A stretch of 64,000 nucleotides of DNA from Aeromonas lusitana (GTDB lineage: Bacteria; Pseudomonadota; Gammaproteobacteria; Enterobacterales; Aeromonadaceae), in the NCBI RefSeq assembly GCF_002812985.1, contig NZ_PGCP01000019.1, forward strand, positions 1 to 64,000, in the 5' to 3' direction. How positions within the stretch are numbered: position 1 is the stretch's first letter; each line of letters opens with the position of its first letter. Positions 17,641 to 27,156 of this stretch are shown one piece after another. The notes beneath the pieces were generated by a model. That model made no database searches, had not been told where the DNA came from, and saw only the letters and a program-made list of their open reading frames with translations. The position numbers were made by a program, and so were the translations under genes.

Positions 17641-18694
17641 AGAGAACAAGAACCAAGTCACCGGTAACGAGATTACCGATACCCAGCGCCAGATCCTGGA
17701 TCAGATGGCCGGGATGGAGATGGCGGCCGTGCTGATGCTGAGCCTCAACGAGGAGGATGCAGCCCAGATCTTCCGCCATCTGGAGCCCAAGCAGGTGCAG
17801 CGCCTCGGCATGTCCATGGCCTCCATGTCGGACTTCAGTCACGATCGGGTGGCGGCTGTGCATCGTCAATTTATCGACGACATCCAGAAATACACCAACA
17901 TCGGCATCGGCAGCGAAGACTTCGTGCGCAAGGCCCTGGTGGCGGCGCTCGGGGAAGACAAGGCCAGCAACCTGGTGGATCAGATAATCCTGGGATCCGG
18001 TGCCCGCGGCCTCGACTCCCTCAAGTGGATGGACGCGCGCCAGGTGGCCAGTATCATCCAGAACGAACACCCGCAGATCCAGACGATCGTGCTGTCCTAC
18101 CTGGAGCCGGAGCAGTCCGCCGAGATCCTGAGCCAGTTCCCGGAGCAGGTGCGCCTGGATCTGGTGATGCGCATCGCCAACCTCGAAGAGGTGCAACCGG
18201 CGGCGCTGCAGGAACTGAACGACATCATGGAGAAGCAGTTCGCCGGTGCGGCCGGTGCTCAGGCCGCCAAGATGGGCGGTCTCAAGGCCGCCGCCAACAT
18301 CATGAACTACCTGGACACCAACATCGAAGGCCAGCTGATGGACTCCATCCGCGAGTCGGACGAGGAGATGAGCCAGCAGATCCAGGATCTGATGTTCGTG
18401 TTCGAGAACCTGATCGACGTGGACGATCGCGGTATCCAGACCCTGCTGCGGGAAGTGCCAGGGGATCTGCTGCAACGGGCCCTCAAGGGCTCGGACGATC
18501 AGATGCGGGAAAAAGTGTTCAAGAACATGTCCAAGCGGGCCGCCGAGATGCTGGCGGACGATCTGGAGGCCATGGGGCCAATCCGGGTCTCCGAAGTGGA
18601 AGCGGCCCAGAAAGAGATCCTCTCCACCGCCCGCCGTCTGGCGGATGCCGGCGAGATCATGCTGGGGGCCGGTGGGGGCGAGGAGTTCCTCTAA
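17633..18694 (+). CDS. fliG: Flagellar motor switch protein FliG
   Basis: 353 residues from ATG 17633, inside the end of fliF. The EHPQ motif of the middle domain is at 145-148. The C-terminal domain contains the charged torque helix (MFVFENLIDVDDRGIQTLLR, RGIQTLLREV). FliG binds FliF through its N-terminal domain and contacts the stator through the C-terminal one. Confidence 0.97.
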   Translation: MPEENKNQVTGNEITDTQRQILDQMAGMEMAAVLMLSLNEEDAAQIFRHLEPKQVQRLGMSMASMSDFSHDRVAAVHRQFIDDIQKYTNIGIGSEDFVRKALVAALGEDKASNLVDQIILGSGARGLDSLKWMDARQVASIIQNEHPQIQTIVLSYLEPEQSAEILSQFPEQVRLDLVMRIANLEEVQPAALQELNDIMEKQFAGAAGAQAAKMGGLKAAANIMNYLDTNIEGQLMDSIRESDEEMSQQIQDLMFVFENLIDVDDRGIQTLLREVPGDLLQRALKGSDDQMREKVFKNMSKRAAEMLADDLEAMGPIRVSEVEAAQKEILSTARRLADAGEIMLGAGGGEEFL

Positions 18695-18762
18695 CCCCGG
18701 GCCATCCGTTGCGATAACATCTTGATAGAACATAAACCAGTAGCAAAGGATGCTGTTAAAGC

Positions 18763-19566
18763 ATGAATAACCAGAATAACAAGCTGCGCGGTTACGTCAG
18801 ACCCGAGGCGGACGGCGGTCAGGTCGAGACCTGGGGCTGGCCCGAGATGGAAGTCGAGTCCGAGATCGAGAGCAATGCCCTGGGGCTCGGGCCCAACTGG
18901 TATCGGCAGGAGCAGGAGGTCGAAGCTCAGATTGAAGAGCCTGAGGCTGAACCCACTCCCAGCATCACGGCCGAAGAGCTGGAAGCCATTCGCCAGGCCG
19001 CCTGGGAAGAGGGCATGGCCGAGGGACGCGAGGCGGGCTTTGCCAAGGGGCTGGAAGAGGGCAAGCTGGAAGGCTTGCAGCAGGGTCATCAGGCCGGTCT
19101 GGAGCAGGGTCGGGAAGAGGGGTTGGCGCTGGGCCGTGAACAGGTGGAGCAGCAGGTAGCCCACTGGCAGGGGTTAGCGGATCGACTCGCCAATCCCTTG
19201 AGCGAACTGGACGTGGCGGTGGAGCAGCAACTCATCGCCCTGGTGCAACAGCTCGCCCGAGCCCTTATCCGCCATGAAGCGCAGACCTCCCCGAAATTGC
19301 TGCTCGAAGCGCTCAAGCAGGGGCTCTCCCTGCTGCCTGCCGCCGAGCACGGGGTTACCCTGATGCTGCACCCGGACGACGTGGCCCGGGTCGAGCAGGC
19401 CTTCGGCACAGAGGAGTGCGCCAAGCGTCACTGGCGGCTGCAAAGCGATCCCACTCTCTCCCCCGGCGATCTGCAACTGGCCACCGAACTCTCCAGCATC
19501 GATCTGACCCTCTCGGGGCGCATCGATCAGCTGCTGCGCAACTTCCTGCGTGATAATGCCGATTGA
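18763..19566 (+). CDS. fliH: Flagellar assembly protein FliH
   Basis: 267 residues. A variable acidic N-terminus (ESEIESNALGLG, EEPEAEPTPS) is followed by the Gly-repeat helix typical of FliH (EGMAEGREAGFAKGLEEGK, GHQAGLEQGREEG) and a C-terminal domain related to V/F-ATPase peripheral stalks. FliH regulates the FliI ATPase and tethers it to the export gate and C ring. A 127-nt gap separates it from fliI, unusual in this tightly packed cluster. Confidence 0.94.
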   Translation: MNNQNNKLRGYVRPEADGGQVETWGWPEMEVESEIESNALGLGPNWYRQEQEVEAQIEEPEAEPTPSITAEELEAIRQAAWEEGMAEGREAGFAKGLEEGKLEGLQQGHQAGLEQGREEGLALGREQVEQQVAHWQGLADRLANPLSELDVAVEQQLIALVQQLARALIRHEAQTSPKLLLEALKQGLSLLPAAEHGVTLMLHPDDVARVEQAFGTEECAKRHWRLQSDPTLSPGDLQLATELSSIDLTLSGRIDQLLRNFLRDNAD

Positions 19567-19644
19567 GGTGATCTATCTCGTCGCATCGCAACATCATGCG
19601 CACTAACCCTGTCGTCACTATGATGGCACTCACTGTTCGAGTCT

Positions 19645-19660
19645 TGGCAGCCAGGTTGCC
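19645..19660 (+). promoter_or_regulatory. Candidate internal sigma-54 promoter before fliI
   Basis: TGGCAG-CCAGG-TTGCC keeps the GG-N10-GC spacing (GG 19646-19647, GC 19658-19659) and 9 of 11 consensus bases. It lies in the fliH-fliI gap, about 35 nt before the fliI ATG. Confidence 0.6.
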
Positions 19661-19693
19661 GGGGCCTTATCTCTTCTTATCGTCGGAGGCGAC

Positions 19694-21022
19694 ATGACAG
19701 CTCTGCTGGGTCGACTGCAAGCCTATCGGGTCCGTGATGTGGCGCCCACCCCGCCGGTGGCGGGCAAGTTGACCCGGGTGGTGGGGCTGACTCTGGAGGC
19801 CATCGGTTGCCGCGCCGCCATCGGCGCCCTGTGCCGCATCGATACCCAGGATGGTTGGCTGGAAGCCGAGGTGGTCGGTTTCTCCGGCGATCGCCTGTTC
19901 CTGATGCCAAGCGAACAGCTCAAGGGGGTGATCCCCGGCGCCCGCGTGGTGCCCGTCACCGAGGATCACGGCATCCCGGTGGGCATGAGCCTGCTCGGCC
20001 GGGTCATCGACGGCATAGGCCAGCCCCTTGACGGGCTCGGCCCCATCATCGCCTCCCAGACGGTGCAGTTTGCCCAGCAGCGCATCAATCCGCTCTCCCG
20101 CCGCCCCATTCATCAACCGATGGACGTGGGGGTGCGTGCCATCAACGCCGTGCTTACCGTCGGGCAGGGCCAGCGCATGGGGCTGTTCGCGGGCTCAGGC
20201 GTCGGCAAATCGGTGCTGCTTGGCATGATGACCCGCGGCTCGGTGGCGGACGTGGTGGTGGTCGGCCTCATCGGCGAGCGGGGCCGGGAGGTGAAAGAGT
20301 TTATCGAAGAGATCCTGGGGGCCGAGGGGCGCGAGCGCGCCGTGGTGGTGGCGGCGCCCGCCGATGCCTCGCCGCTGATGCGGCTCAAGGGCTGTGAGAC
20401 GGCGCTGGCCATCGCCGAGTATTTCCGCGAGCAGGGGCTCAACGTGCTGCTGCTGATGGACTCCCTCACCCGTTACGCCCAGGCCCAGCGCGAGATTGCG
20501 CTGGCGGTGGGCGAGCCGCCGGCTACCAAGGGCTATCCGCCCTCTGTGTTTGCCAAATTACCGGCGCTGGTGGAGCGGGCCGGCAACGGCAGCGACGGCC
20601 AGGGCTCCATCACGGCGTTTTTCACTGTGCTGACCGAGGGGGACGATCTGCAGGATCCCATCGCCGACGCGGCGCGGGCCATCCTCGACGGCCACATAGT
20701 GTTGGCGCGGGAGCTGGCAGATGCGGGCCACTACCCGGCCATCGACATCGAAAAGTCCATCAGCCGGGTCATGCCCATGGTTACCTCGCCGGAGCACATG
20801 GAGCTGGCGCGCACCTTCAAACAGTTCTACTCCCTCTATCAGCAGAACCGGGATCTCATCACCATCGGCGCCTACAGCCAGGGGTCGGATCCGCGCATCG
20901 ACCGGGCCATCATCCAGAAACCCTATCTGGATCAGTTCTTGCAGCAGAAGATGCGGGAGGTCATTCATTACGACGAAGGCCTGCAATCCCTGCAACTGGT
21001 GGCCATGCCACTGATGCGCTGA
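19694..21022 (+). CDS. fliI: Flagellar export ATPase FliI
   Basis: 442 residues; GGAGG lies just before ATG 19694. Walker A GSGVGKS is at residues 167-173, Walker B is [20 protein letters not shown], and [13 protein letters not shown] is the F1-like segment. FliI forms a hexamer that, with FliH and FliJ, primes flagellar substrates for proton-driven export. The flagellar context decides against injectisome SctN or F-ATPase beta, which share the fold. Confidence 0.96.
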   Translation: MTALLGRLQAYRVRDVAPTPPVAGKLTRVVGLTLEAIGCRAAIGALCRIDTQDGWLEAEVVGFSGDRLFLMPSEQLKGVIPGARVVPVTEDHGIPVGMSLLGRVIDGIGQPLDGLGPIIASQTVQFAQQRINPLSRRPIHQPMDVGVRAINAVLTVGQGQRMGLFAGSGVGKSVLLGMMTRGSVADVVVVGLIGERGREVKEFIEEILGAEGRERAVVVAAPADASPLMRLKGCETALAIAEYFREQGLNVLLLMDSLTRYAQAQREIALAVGEPPATKGYPPSVFAKLPALVERAGNGSDGQGSITAFFTVLTEGDDLQDPIADAARAILDGHIVLARELADAGHYPAIDIEKSISRVMPMVTSPEHMELARTFKQFYSLYQQNRDLITIGAYSQGSDPRIDRAIIQKPYLDQFLQQKMREVIHYDEGLQSLQLVAMPLMR

Positions 21023-21045
21023 CGTGATGAACCGGGAGATAGGTG

Positions 21046-21486
21046 ATGAGTAAAGGACTGGAATTGCTGTCGACCAGGTTACTGGAGGCCGAGAATCAGG
21101 CGGCGCTGGCCTTGGCCAAGGCGCAGCAGGACTTGAAGCTGTTCATGGATCAGCAAAACGCCCTGAACCAGTATCGCCAGATCTATCACCAGCAGTGGAC
21201 CGACCGTGGCCTGCAGGGGATCAGCCCCCAGCAGAACAGCCAGTATCACGCCTTCATCAACAAGCTGGAAAACGCGGCGACCCAACAGTATGAAGGCGTG
21301 TTGCAGGTGCGCGAGGCGCTGGCGGTGTGCCGTACCCAATGGCTGGAGGCCCAGCAGAGGCGCAAGGCCGTCGAGCTCCTGCTGGAGAAGAAGGCCGACA
21401 AGGTGCGTCAGAAAGCCCAGCGCCAGGAGCAGAAGATGCTGGACGATTACGCTATCCAGCGTCGGTATCACCATTCTGGCCTGTAA
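21046..21486 (+). CDS. fliJ: Flagellar export chaperone/stalk protein FliJ
   Basis: 146 residues from ATG 21046 (GGGAG 7 nt upstream); the frame could also begin at the adjoining GTG 21043. Almost entirely heptad-like, Gln/Lys/Glu-rich helix, as in the FliJ two-helix coiled coil (LEAENQAALALAKAQQDLK, AQRRKAVELLLEKKADKVR). FliJ sits in the FliI ring like the gamma subunit of F1. The -24 element for fliK lies in its last codons. Confidence 0.9.
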   Translation: MSKGLELLSTRLLEAENQAALALAKAQQDLKLFMDQQNALNQYRQIYHQQWTDRGLQGISPQQNSQYHAFINKLENAATQQYEGVLQVREALAVCRTQWLEAQQRRKAVELLLEKKADKVRQKAQRQEQKMLDDYAIQRRYHHSGL

Positions 21487-21492
21487 TTTGCT
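21477..21492 (+). promoter_or_regulatory. Candidate sigma-54 promoter of fliK
   Basis: TGGCCT-GTAAT-TTGCT has GG (21478-21479) and GC (21490-21491) exactly 10 nt apart and a full TTGCT. It overlaps the 3' end of fliJ, about 85 nt before the fliK start. Confidence 0.65.
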
Positions 21493-21575
21493 TCTTATCT
21501 CGGCAAAGCGCTAAGACGCCGTACCTGCCTGCTGGCCGTGCGGCCATCACACCGGATTGTCGTCAGGATCCCAGC

Positions 21576-23498
21576 ATGATACAGACCCAGTTGATCAAGG
21601 CCGCCACTCAGGCCACCCCTGCCGACAGTGGTGTCGCCCTCGCAGGCCTCACTCAAGATGGCGCCGCGCTGCCACAGGGTGACGGCAAGGTCGCCTTCGC
21701 TGACGCTATGGCCTTGGCGCAGCGGGTCGACAAGGGCTCTGCCGCCACGCCCGTGAGCGGCGACGAGCTCGCAGCAATCACCCCGGATGCCAAATCTTTG
21801 GCGGCGATCGATGAGACTACTCCGAGCACAGAGCCCAAAGCCGACAAGGCAAAGGCTGGCGAGACAGAACTTCCCCCCGATGATTTCCTGCAGCAGTTGC
21901 AGGCCTCCCTGCGCCAGGACACCAGCCTGATCCTGCCTGTTGCCGCCCAGGCGACGCAGGCAGCGCCCCTGGCCACCGACGGCAACGACTTGCCGCCCGA
22001 GTCGCAGTCGCTGCTTGAGACCAGCAAGCCGGCCCAGGGCGCCGCAGGGCAAGCGGCCGCCGCGCAGCAGGCTCTGTTGCAACAAGCGGGTGGGGGGATC
22101 AGTGAGCAGGCGCCAGATCATCAAGGCAAGGCAGATGGTGCGGGTGACGCTGGCAAGGGAGCTCAGAACATCTCTGCCTCAGCCCAGTCAACCAATCCTC
22201 AGCCCATCGAGCAGTCGGGAGAAGAGGCCGTGGCCGAAGACAAGCCGGTCGACGCTACGTCGGCATCCTCTAAACCGACGACACCCTTGTCTGGCGAGGC
22301 GCGCGCCGCCCTGCTGGCCAAGGTGGTGGCCGGCGCATCCGCCGCCGAGCCACAGGGCGCAGGGGCCCAGGTGACAGACAAATCCCTGCCGATGGCAGAC
22401 AAATCCCAGCAACAGACGGCCCAAGAGTCAGCTACCAACGGTGCGGGCGCGGATGTGGGCACACCAGCGTCCCCTACCGTGCAGGCCAGTGCGGCCAAGG
22501 CCTTCGGTGAAGGGCTGGTCAAGGTGGACACCGGCGTGAATGGCAACCCTGAGGCCAACAGGGATGCAGCGGCTGATGGTGAAGAGGGCAGCAAGCCTAG
22601 CGCGGCGGCGCAGGAGTCAGAATCCAAGCCGGCGCAGGCCGCTGCGACCAAGCCCGACGCCAGCGCGACCGGCAGTGCCCCTCCCGTGGCCAAGGCTGCG
22701 GATCCGGATCCCGTGATGGCGGCGCCCCAGCAGGTACTGGCTCGTCACGAGTCCCAGGGGCCCCAGGCCTCGTTGACGGCCCTCTCGGCCGGCATCCAGC
22801 AGATGGAGGCCGAGCCTGCGGTGGCCGTCAGGGCCGCCGCCGATCTGAAACAGGCGGAGGTGAAACCCAAGTTCAGCGAACCGGGCAAGCAGGCCGTGCT
22901 GGAGACCAAGGGGTTGGAGCAGAGCGAGTCAGCTTCTTCCCTGCAACCGGCCCAGACCCAGGCCAGTGACAACAAGCCGGCCGCCGAGGTAGCCGCCAGA
23001 CGGGAGGCCCAGAGCTTGCCGCACCTCAAGCTGGCCACCCCGGAGGCCCCGACCCAGCTGCACCAGAAGGTGAACCTGATGCTGGCGGACAAGCTGCAAC
23101 AGGCGGAGATCCAGCTCGATCCCCTCGGCCTTGGCAAGATGAAGATCCAGATTCAGATGGGGGCGGACAGCCAGGCCAACGTCAACTTCGTGGTCCAGCA
23201 CGGCCAGACCCGGGAGATGCTGGAGCAGGCCATGCCGCGCCTGCGGGACATGCTGGCTGGGCAGGGGATCCAGCTCGGTCAGACCCAGGTGCAACAACAG
23301 TCGCAGCAACAGGCACAGCAACAGGGTCAACCGTCACAGCAGCAAGGGCAATCGGCCTTCAATGGTCAGGAGCAGCGGGGCCAGCAGGGGAGCGGATCCT
23401 TCGCTGGCAACGGCCAGGGGGAGGGGGGCAATGGGACCCACACCCTGAGTCTGCTGGTGGAATCGACAAACGATGCCGGAATTGATTTCTATGCTTGA
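21576..23498 (+). CDS. fliK: Flagellar hook-length control protein FliK
   Basis: 640 residues from ATG 21576; the frame extends far upstream into fliJ, but that part is antisense-like. A long low-complexity Ala/Gln/Lys/Pro-rich region (residues ~1-480) acts as the ruler. The conserved hook-length C-terminal domain follows (LMLADKLQQAEIQLDPLGLG, RLRDMLAGQGIQLGQTQV) and then a Gln/Gly-rich tail (QQQAQQQGQPSQQQGQ). FliK measures hook length and switches FlhB from hook to filament export. The variable part makes residue-level comparison unreliable; the C-terminal domain and position are decisive. Confidence 0.92.
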   Translation: MIQTQLIKAATQATPADSGVALAGLTQDGAALPQGDGKVAFADAMALAQRVDKGSAATPVSGDELAAITPDAKSLAAIDETTPSTEPKADKAKAGETELPPDDFLQQLQASLRQDTSLILPVAAQATQAAPLATDGNDLPPESQSLLETSKPAQGAAGQAAAAQQALLQQAGGGISEQAPDHQGKADGAGDAGKGAQNISASAQSTNPQPIEQSGEEAVAEDKPVDATSASSKPTTPLSGEARAALLAKVVAGASAAEPQGAGAQVTDKSLPMADKSQQQTAQESATNGAGADVGTPASPTVQASAAKAFGEGLVKVDTGVNGNPEANRDAAADGEEGSKPSAAAQESESKPAQAAATKPDASATGSAPPVAKAADPDPVMAAPQQVLARHESQGPQASLTALSAGIQQMEAEPAVAVRAAADLKQAEVKPKFSEPGKQAVLETKGLEQSESASSLQPAQTQASDNKPAAEVAARREAQSLPHLKLATPEAPTQLHQKVNLMLADKLQQAEIQLDPLGLGKMKIQIQMGADSQANVNFVVQHGQTREMLEQAMPRLRDMLAGQGIQLGQTQVQQQSQQQAQQQGQPSQQQGQSAFNGQEQRGQQGSGSFAGNGQGEGGNGTHTLSLLVESTNDAGIDFYA

Positions 23499-23555
23499 TG
23501 CCAGCCTGAGTAAGTTTATGATACCGAACAAGTTTGAGACTAGGGTGGACAAGGG

Positions 23556-24062
23556 ATGGCAGACGATAACGAACTGACGCTGAAGGATCCGGCGGCAGCC
23601 AAGAAAAAGAAGCTGATCATGATAGTCGCCCTGGCCGTTGTCCTGCTGGGGGGCGGTGGCGCCGGTGCCTGGTTCATGCTGGCCGGCGGCGACAAGCCCG
23701 CGGTGGAAGCGGCCGAGGCCAAGCCCGCCGATAATGCGCCCCAGCCTTCACTCTATGTGGGCATGCCGCGCCCCTTCGTATTCAACGTGGCGGGCGGGCA
23801 GCGGGATCGGCTGGTGCAGATCAAGATCCAGTTGATGGTGCGTGGCGCCGCCGACGAGGCGCTGGCCAAACAGAATATTCCCCTGATCGAAGGCACCCTG
23901 CTGCGCGTCTTCAGCGCGGCCACCGCCGAGCAGCTGATGACCTTCGAGGGGAAAGAGAAGCTGCGCCAGGATTCACTGGAAGAGTGCCGTCGGGTCCTCA
24001 AGGACCTGGTCTCTTCCCCCGTAATCGAACAAGTGCTGTTTACCGGCTTTGTCATGCAATGA
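23556..24062 (+). CDS. fliL: Flagellar basal body-associated protein FliL
   Basis: 168 residues. A Lys-rich cytoplasmic start (AAAKKKK) and one membrane helix (residues ~20-43) are followed by a periplasmic stomatin-like domain (YVGMPRPFVFNV, LVQIKIQLMVRG) and the ending VIEQVLFTGFVMQ. FliL rings surround and support active stators. First of the fliLMNOPQR block; fliM begins 10 nt later. Confidence 0.95.
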   Translation: MADDNELTLKDPAAAKKKKLIMIVALAVVLLGGGGAGAWFMLAGGDKPAVEAAEAKPADNAPQPSLYVGMPRPFVFNVAGGQRDRLVQIKIQLMVRGAADEALAKQNIPLIEGTLLRVFSAATAEQLMTFEGKEKLRQDSLEECRRVLKDLVSSPVIEQVLFTGFVMQ

Positions 24063-24072
24063 AAGGTGAAGC

Positions 24073-25143
24073 GTGAGCGATCTGTTAAGTCAGGACGAAA
24101 TTGATGCCCTGTTGCACGGTGTCGATGATGTCGAAGAGGAAGAGTTAGGGGCGGGCGGGGATCCCGGCATCGCCCAGTTTGACTTCTCCTCCCAGGACCG
24201 CATCGTCCGTGGCCGCATGCCGACCCTGGAGCTGGTGAACGAGCGTTTCGCCCGTCACATGCGCATCAGCCTGTTCAACATGATGCGACGCACCGCCGAG
24301 GTCTCCATCAACGGTGTGCAGATGCTGAAATTCGGTGAGTACGTGCACACCCTGTTCGTGCCGACCAGCCTGAACATGGTGCGCTTCCGTCCCTTGAAGG
24401 GCACGGCACTCATCACCATGGAGGCCCGCCTGGTGTTCATCCTGGTGGAGAACTTCTTCGGTGGCGACGGCCGTTATCACGCCAAGATAGAGGGACGCGA
24501 GTTCACTCCCACAGAGCGGCGCATCATACAGATGCTGCTCAAGCTGGTGTTCGAGGATTACAAGGACGCCTGGGCGCCTGTGATGGACGTGGGCTTCGAG
24601 TACCTCGACTCCGAAGTGAACCCGGCCATGGCGAACATCGTCAGCCCGACCGAGGTGATAGTGGTGAGCTCATTCCACATCGAACTCGATGGCGGCGGCG
24701 GCGACTTCCACGTGGCCATGCCCTACTCCATGCTGGAACCCATCCGCGAGCTGCTGGATGCCGGGGTACAGAGTGACAAGGGCGACACTGACGTGCGCTG
24801 GAGCAAGGCGCTGCGCGACGAGATCATGGACGTCAAGGTGGAGCTCAAGGCCAAGCTGCTGGAAACCGAGCTGACCCTGCGGGATCTGATGGAGCTCAAA
24901 CCCGGTGACATTATCCCGGTGGAGATGCCGGAGAACCTGCTGGTGTACGTGGAAGACTTGCCGACCTTCCACGCCAAGATGGGGCGCACCAAGGAGAATG
25001 TGGCGCTCAAGATCACCGACAAGATCCAGCGCCCCGACGGGGTCAAGACAGAGATGCATCTGGTGACCCGTGGCGGTGTGCGTATCGATGGCGAAGCCGA
25101 GCTGGAAGAGCTCGAGCGCAGCATCGCAGATAAACGACCCTAA
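24073..25143 (+). CDS. fliM: Flagellar motor switch protein FliM
   Basis: 356 residues from GTG 24073 (AAAGGTG upstream). The N-terminal CheY-P binding peptide DLLSQDEIDALLHGV is intact. The middle CheC-like domain and a C-terminal SpoA domain (GDIIPVEMPENLLVYVEDLP) complete it. FliM links FliG to FliN in the C ring and receives the CheY signal from the cheY gene further down the cluster. Confidence 0.97.
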   Translation: MSDLLSQDEIDALLHGVDDVEEEELGAGGDPGIAQFDFSSQDRIVRGRMPTLELVNERFARHMRISLFNMMRRTAEVSINGVQMLKFGEYVHTLFVPTSLNMVRFRPLKGTALITMEARLVFILVENFFGGDGRYHAKIEGREFTPTERRIIQMLLKLVFEDYKDAWAPVMDVGFEYLDSEVNPAMANIVSPTEVIVVSSFHIELDGGGGDFHVAMPYSMLEPIRELLDAGVQSDKGDTDVRWSKALRDEIMDVKVELKAKLLETELTLRDLMELKPGDIIPVEMPENLLVYVEDLPTFHAKMGRTKENVALKITDKIQRPDGVKTEMHLVTRGGVRIDGEAELEELERSIADKRP

Positions 25144-25187
25144 TTGACCCTCGCCCTCGCGCGAAACATGAAGCATAAGGAACAGAG

Positions 25188-25583
25188 ATGAGCGGAACCG
25201 ATGACGAGCAGGATTTGATGGCTGACGCCTGGGCGGCTGCGCTGGAAGAACAGGTGACGGCCGAGGCCAAGCCCGCCCCCCTGGAGGAACTCAAGGACGA
25301 CGCCCCCATCAGCGCCGAGGAGCGCCGCAAGCTGGATACCATTCTGGACATTCCGGTGACCATCGCCATGGAGGTGGGCCGCAGCCAGATCAGCATCCGC
25401 AACCTGCTGCAACTGAACCAGGGTTCTGTGGTGGAGCTGGATCGGGTGGCCGGTGAGCCCCTGGACGTGTTGGTCAACGGCACCCTGATCGCCCACGGCG
25501 AGGTGGTGGTGGTGAACGACAAGTTCGGTATTCGCCTGACCGATGTCATCAGCCAGATTGAACGGATCAAGAAACTCAAATGA
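25188..25583 (+). CDS. fliN: Flagellar motor switch protein FliN
   Basis: 131 residues. An acidic N-terminal extension precedes the SpoA domain (DIPVTIAMEVGRSQISIRNL, NGTLIAHGEVVVVNDKFGIR). FliN forms the base of the C ring and docks FliH. The stop overlaps the fliO start (ATGA). Confidence 0.97.
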   Translation: MSGTDDEQDLMADAWAAALEEQVTAEAKPAPLEELKDDAPISAEERRKLDTILDIPVTIAMEVGRSQISIRNLLQLNQGSVVELDRVAGEPLDVLVNGTLIAHGEVVVVNDKFGIRLTDVISQIERIKKLK

Positions 25584-25954
25584 TCCGTCTCCTCGTCCCC
25601 TTGCTGTTTGCCACCCCCGCGCTGGCCGAGGGGGTCAATCCCCCCAGCATCACCTCCTGGCTGCTCTCCAGCCTGATGGTCATCGGCCTCATCCTGGTGC
25701 TGGGCTTCCTGCTCAAGAAGAGCAAGCTCACCCAGGTGATGGGGGGAGGGCAGATGAAGGTCATCGCCACCCTGCCGGTGGGTTACAAGGAGAAGCTGAT
25801 GGTGGTCAAGGTCGGTGAGCAGCAGCTGCTCATCGGGGTGACCCCCCAGCAGGTCAACTTCCTCTATCGCCTGGAGCAGCCGCTGGACGAGAGCCAGCCC
25901 CAGGCGTTCTCCCAGCAACTTGGCAAACTGATGGGCAAGCATGAAAAAAGCTAA
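25580..25954 (+). CDS. fliO: Flagellar biosynthesis protein FliO
   Basis: 124 residues: an N-terminal hydrophobic segment that may be a cleaved signal ([13 protein letters not shown]), one strong membrane helix (residues ~29-46) and a short cytoplasmic domain ([29 protein letters not shown]). FliO assists assembly of the FliP ring of the export gate. The end overlaps fliP by 14 nt. Confidence 0.92.
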   Translation: MIRLLVPLLFATPALAEGVNPPSITSWLLSSLMVIGLILVLGFLLKKSKLTQVMGGGQMKVIATLPVGYKEKLMVVKVGEQQLLIGVTPQQVNFLYRLEQPLDESQPQAFSQQLGKLMGKHEKS

Positions 25955-26702
25955 CGGCTTGTGGCGGCTGGGCCTGCTATCCGCCCTGTTCTTGTTGTCG
26001 CCACTGGCCCTGGCCCAGGACGGCATGTCGGCGCTGACCGTCAAGACCATGGCGGATGGCAGCCAGGAATACAGCCTGACCCTGCAGGTGCTGGCGCTGA
26101 TGACAGCGCTCTCCTTCCTGCCGGCCATGGTGATCATGATGACCTCCTTCACCCGGATCATCGTGGTGCTCGGCATCTTGCGCCAGGCCATCGGCCTGCA
26201 GCAGAGCCCCTCCAACCAGGTGCTGATCGGCATAGCCCTGTTCATGTCGTTTTTCATCATGTCGCCGGTGCTGGATCGCATCAATGACGAGGCGCTGCAA
26301 CCCTATCTGGCTGAGACCATAGGGGCCAAGGAGGCGCTGGAGAAGGCCGAGCTGCCCATCCACCAGTTCATGTTGGCCCAGACCCGGGTCAAGGATCTCA
26401 ACACCTTCATGGAGATAGCGAACGTGCAGGTGGACAAGCCGGCGGACGTGCCGCTGCGGGTGCTGATCCCGGCCTTCGTCACCAGCGAGCTCAAGACCGC
26501 GTTCCAGATAGGCTTCATGCTGTTTCTGCCGTTCCTGGTGATCGATCTGGTGGTGGCCAGCATCCTGATGGCCATGGGGATGATGATGTTGTCTCCCATG
26601 CTGGTGTCTCTCCCATTCAAGCTGATGCTGTTCGTCATGGTGGACGGATGGAACCTGATCTTGGGGTCCCTTGCCAACAGCTTCGGGCTGGGGGCAGGAT
26701 GA
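25941..26702 (+). CDS. fliP: Flagellar export gate protein FliP
   Basis: 253 residues with a cleavable signal peptide (FLLSPLALA) followed by the FliP core: [40 protein letters not shown] and the late [19 protein letters not shown]. Five FliP subunits with FliQ and FliR form the export pore. A 129-nt gap follows, discussed as a finding. Confidence 0.97.
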   Translation: MKKANGLWRLGLLSALFLLSPLALAQDGMSALTVKTMADGSQEYSLTLQVLALMTALSFLPAMVIMMTSFTRIIVVLGILRQAIGLQQSPSNQVLIGIALFMSFFIMSPVLDRINDEALQPYLAETIGAKEALEKAELPIHQFMLAQTRVKDLNTFMEIANVQVDKPADVPLRVLIPAFVTSELKTAFQIGFMLFLPFLVIDLVVASILMAMGMMMLSPMLVSLPFKLMLFVMVDGWNLILGSLANSFGLGAG

Positions 26703-26831
26703 TGCTCGCCCTCCCTGCCGTTCTGGCTGATGGGGCTCATGATGGGCTATGGCCGGAAGCTGTTCTTGTCGCCTCTCAACAGGGCTTGGCTGGGCACTGG
26801 CTAGCGCGGTCAATGGAAAGGAGCCGATAAG

Positions 26832-27101
26832 ATGAGTCCGGAAACCTTTGTCGACGTGTTTCGCGAGGCACTCTGGCTGGTGACCATCATGGTGTGCGCC
26901 GTGATCCTGCCAAGCCTGATGGTGGGCCTCGTCGTCGCCATCTTCCAGGCCGCCACCTCCATCAACGAACAGACCCTGAGCTTCCTGCCCCGTCTCATCG
27001 TCACCCTGCTGGCACTGGGGGCGGGCGCTCATTGGGGCCTGCAGAGCCTGATGGACTTCTTCCAGCTGATGGTGAGTCAAATACCCGAGGTGGTGGGGTA
27101 A
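26832..27101 (+). CDS. fliQ: Flagellar export gate protein FliQ
   Basis: 89 residues, two membrane helices joined by a short loop, with the family segments LMVGLVVAIFQAATSINEQT and LSFLPRLIVTL. AAAGGAG lies 8 nt before ATG 26832. FliQ packs around the FliP/FliR helix of the export gate. Confidence 0.96.
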   Translation: MSPETFVDVFREALWLVTIMVCAVILPSLMVGLVVAIFQAATSINEQTLSFLPRLIVTLLALGAGAHWGLQSLMDFFQLMVSQIPEVVG

Positions 27102-27156
27102 TGCCTGCCCGCGCCTTGGCGTGCTGGCTGCCACGCCCGGCTGCCGGAGCGCCGTC

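Noticed and set aside
26793-26810. Sigma-54-like TGGCTG-GGCAC-TGGCT before fliQ
   Set aside because: GG-N10-GC holds but the TTGC half is wrong (TGGC) and the region is G/C-rich, so chance is likely.
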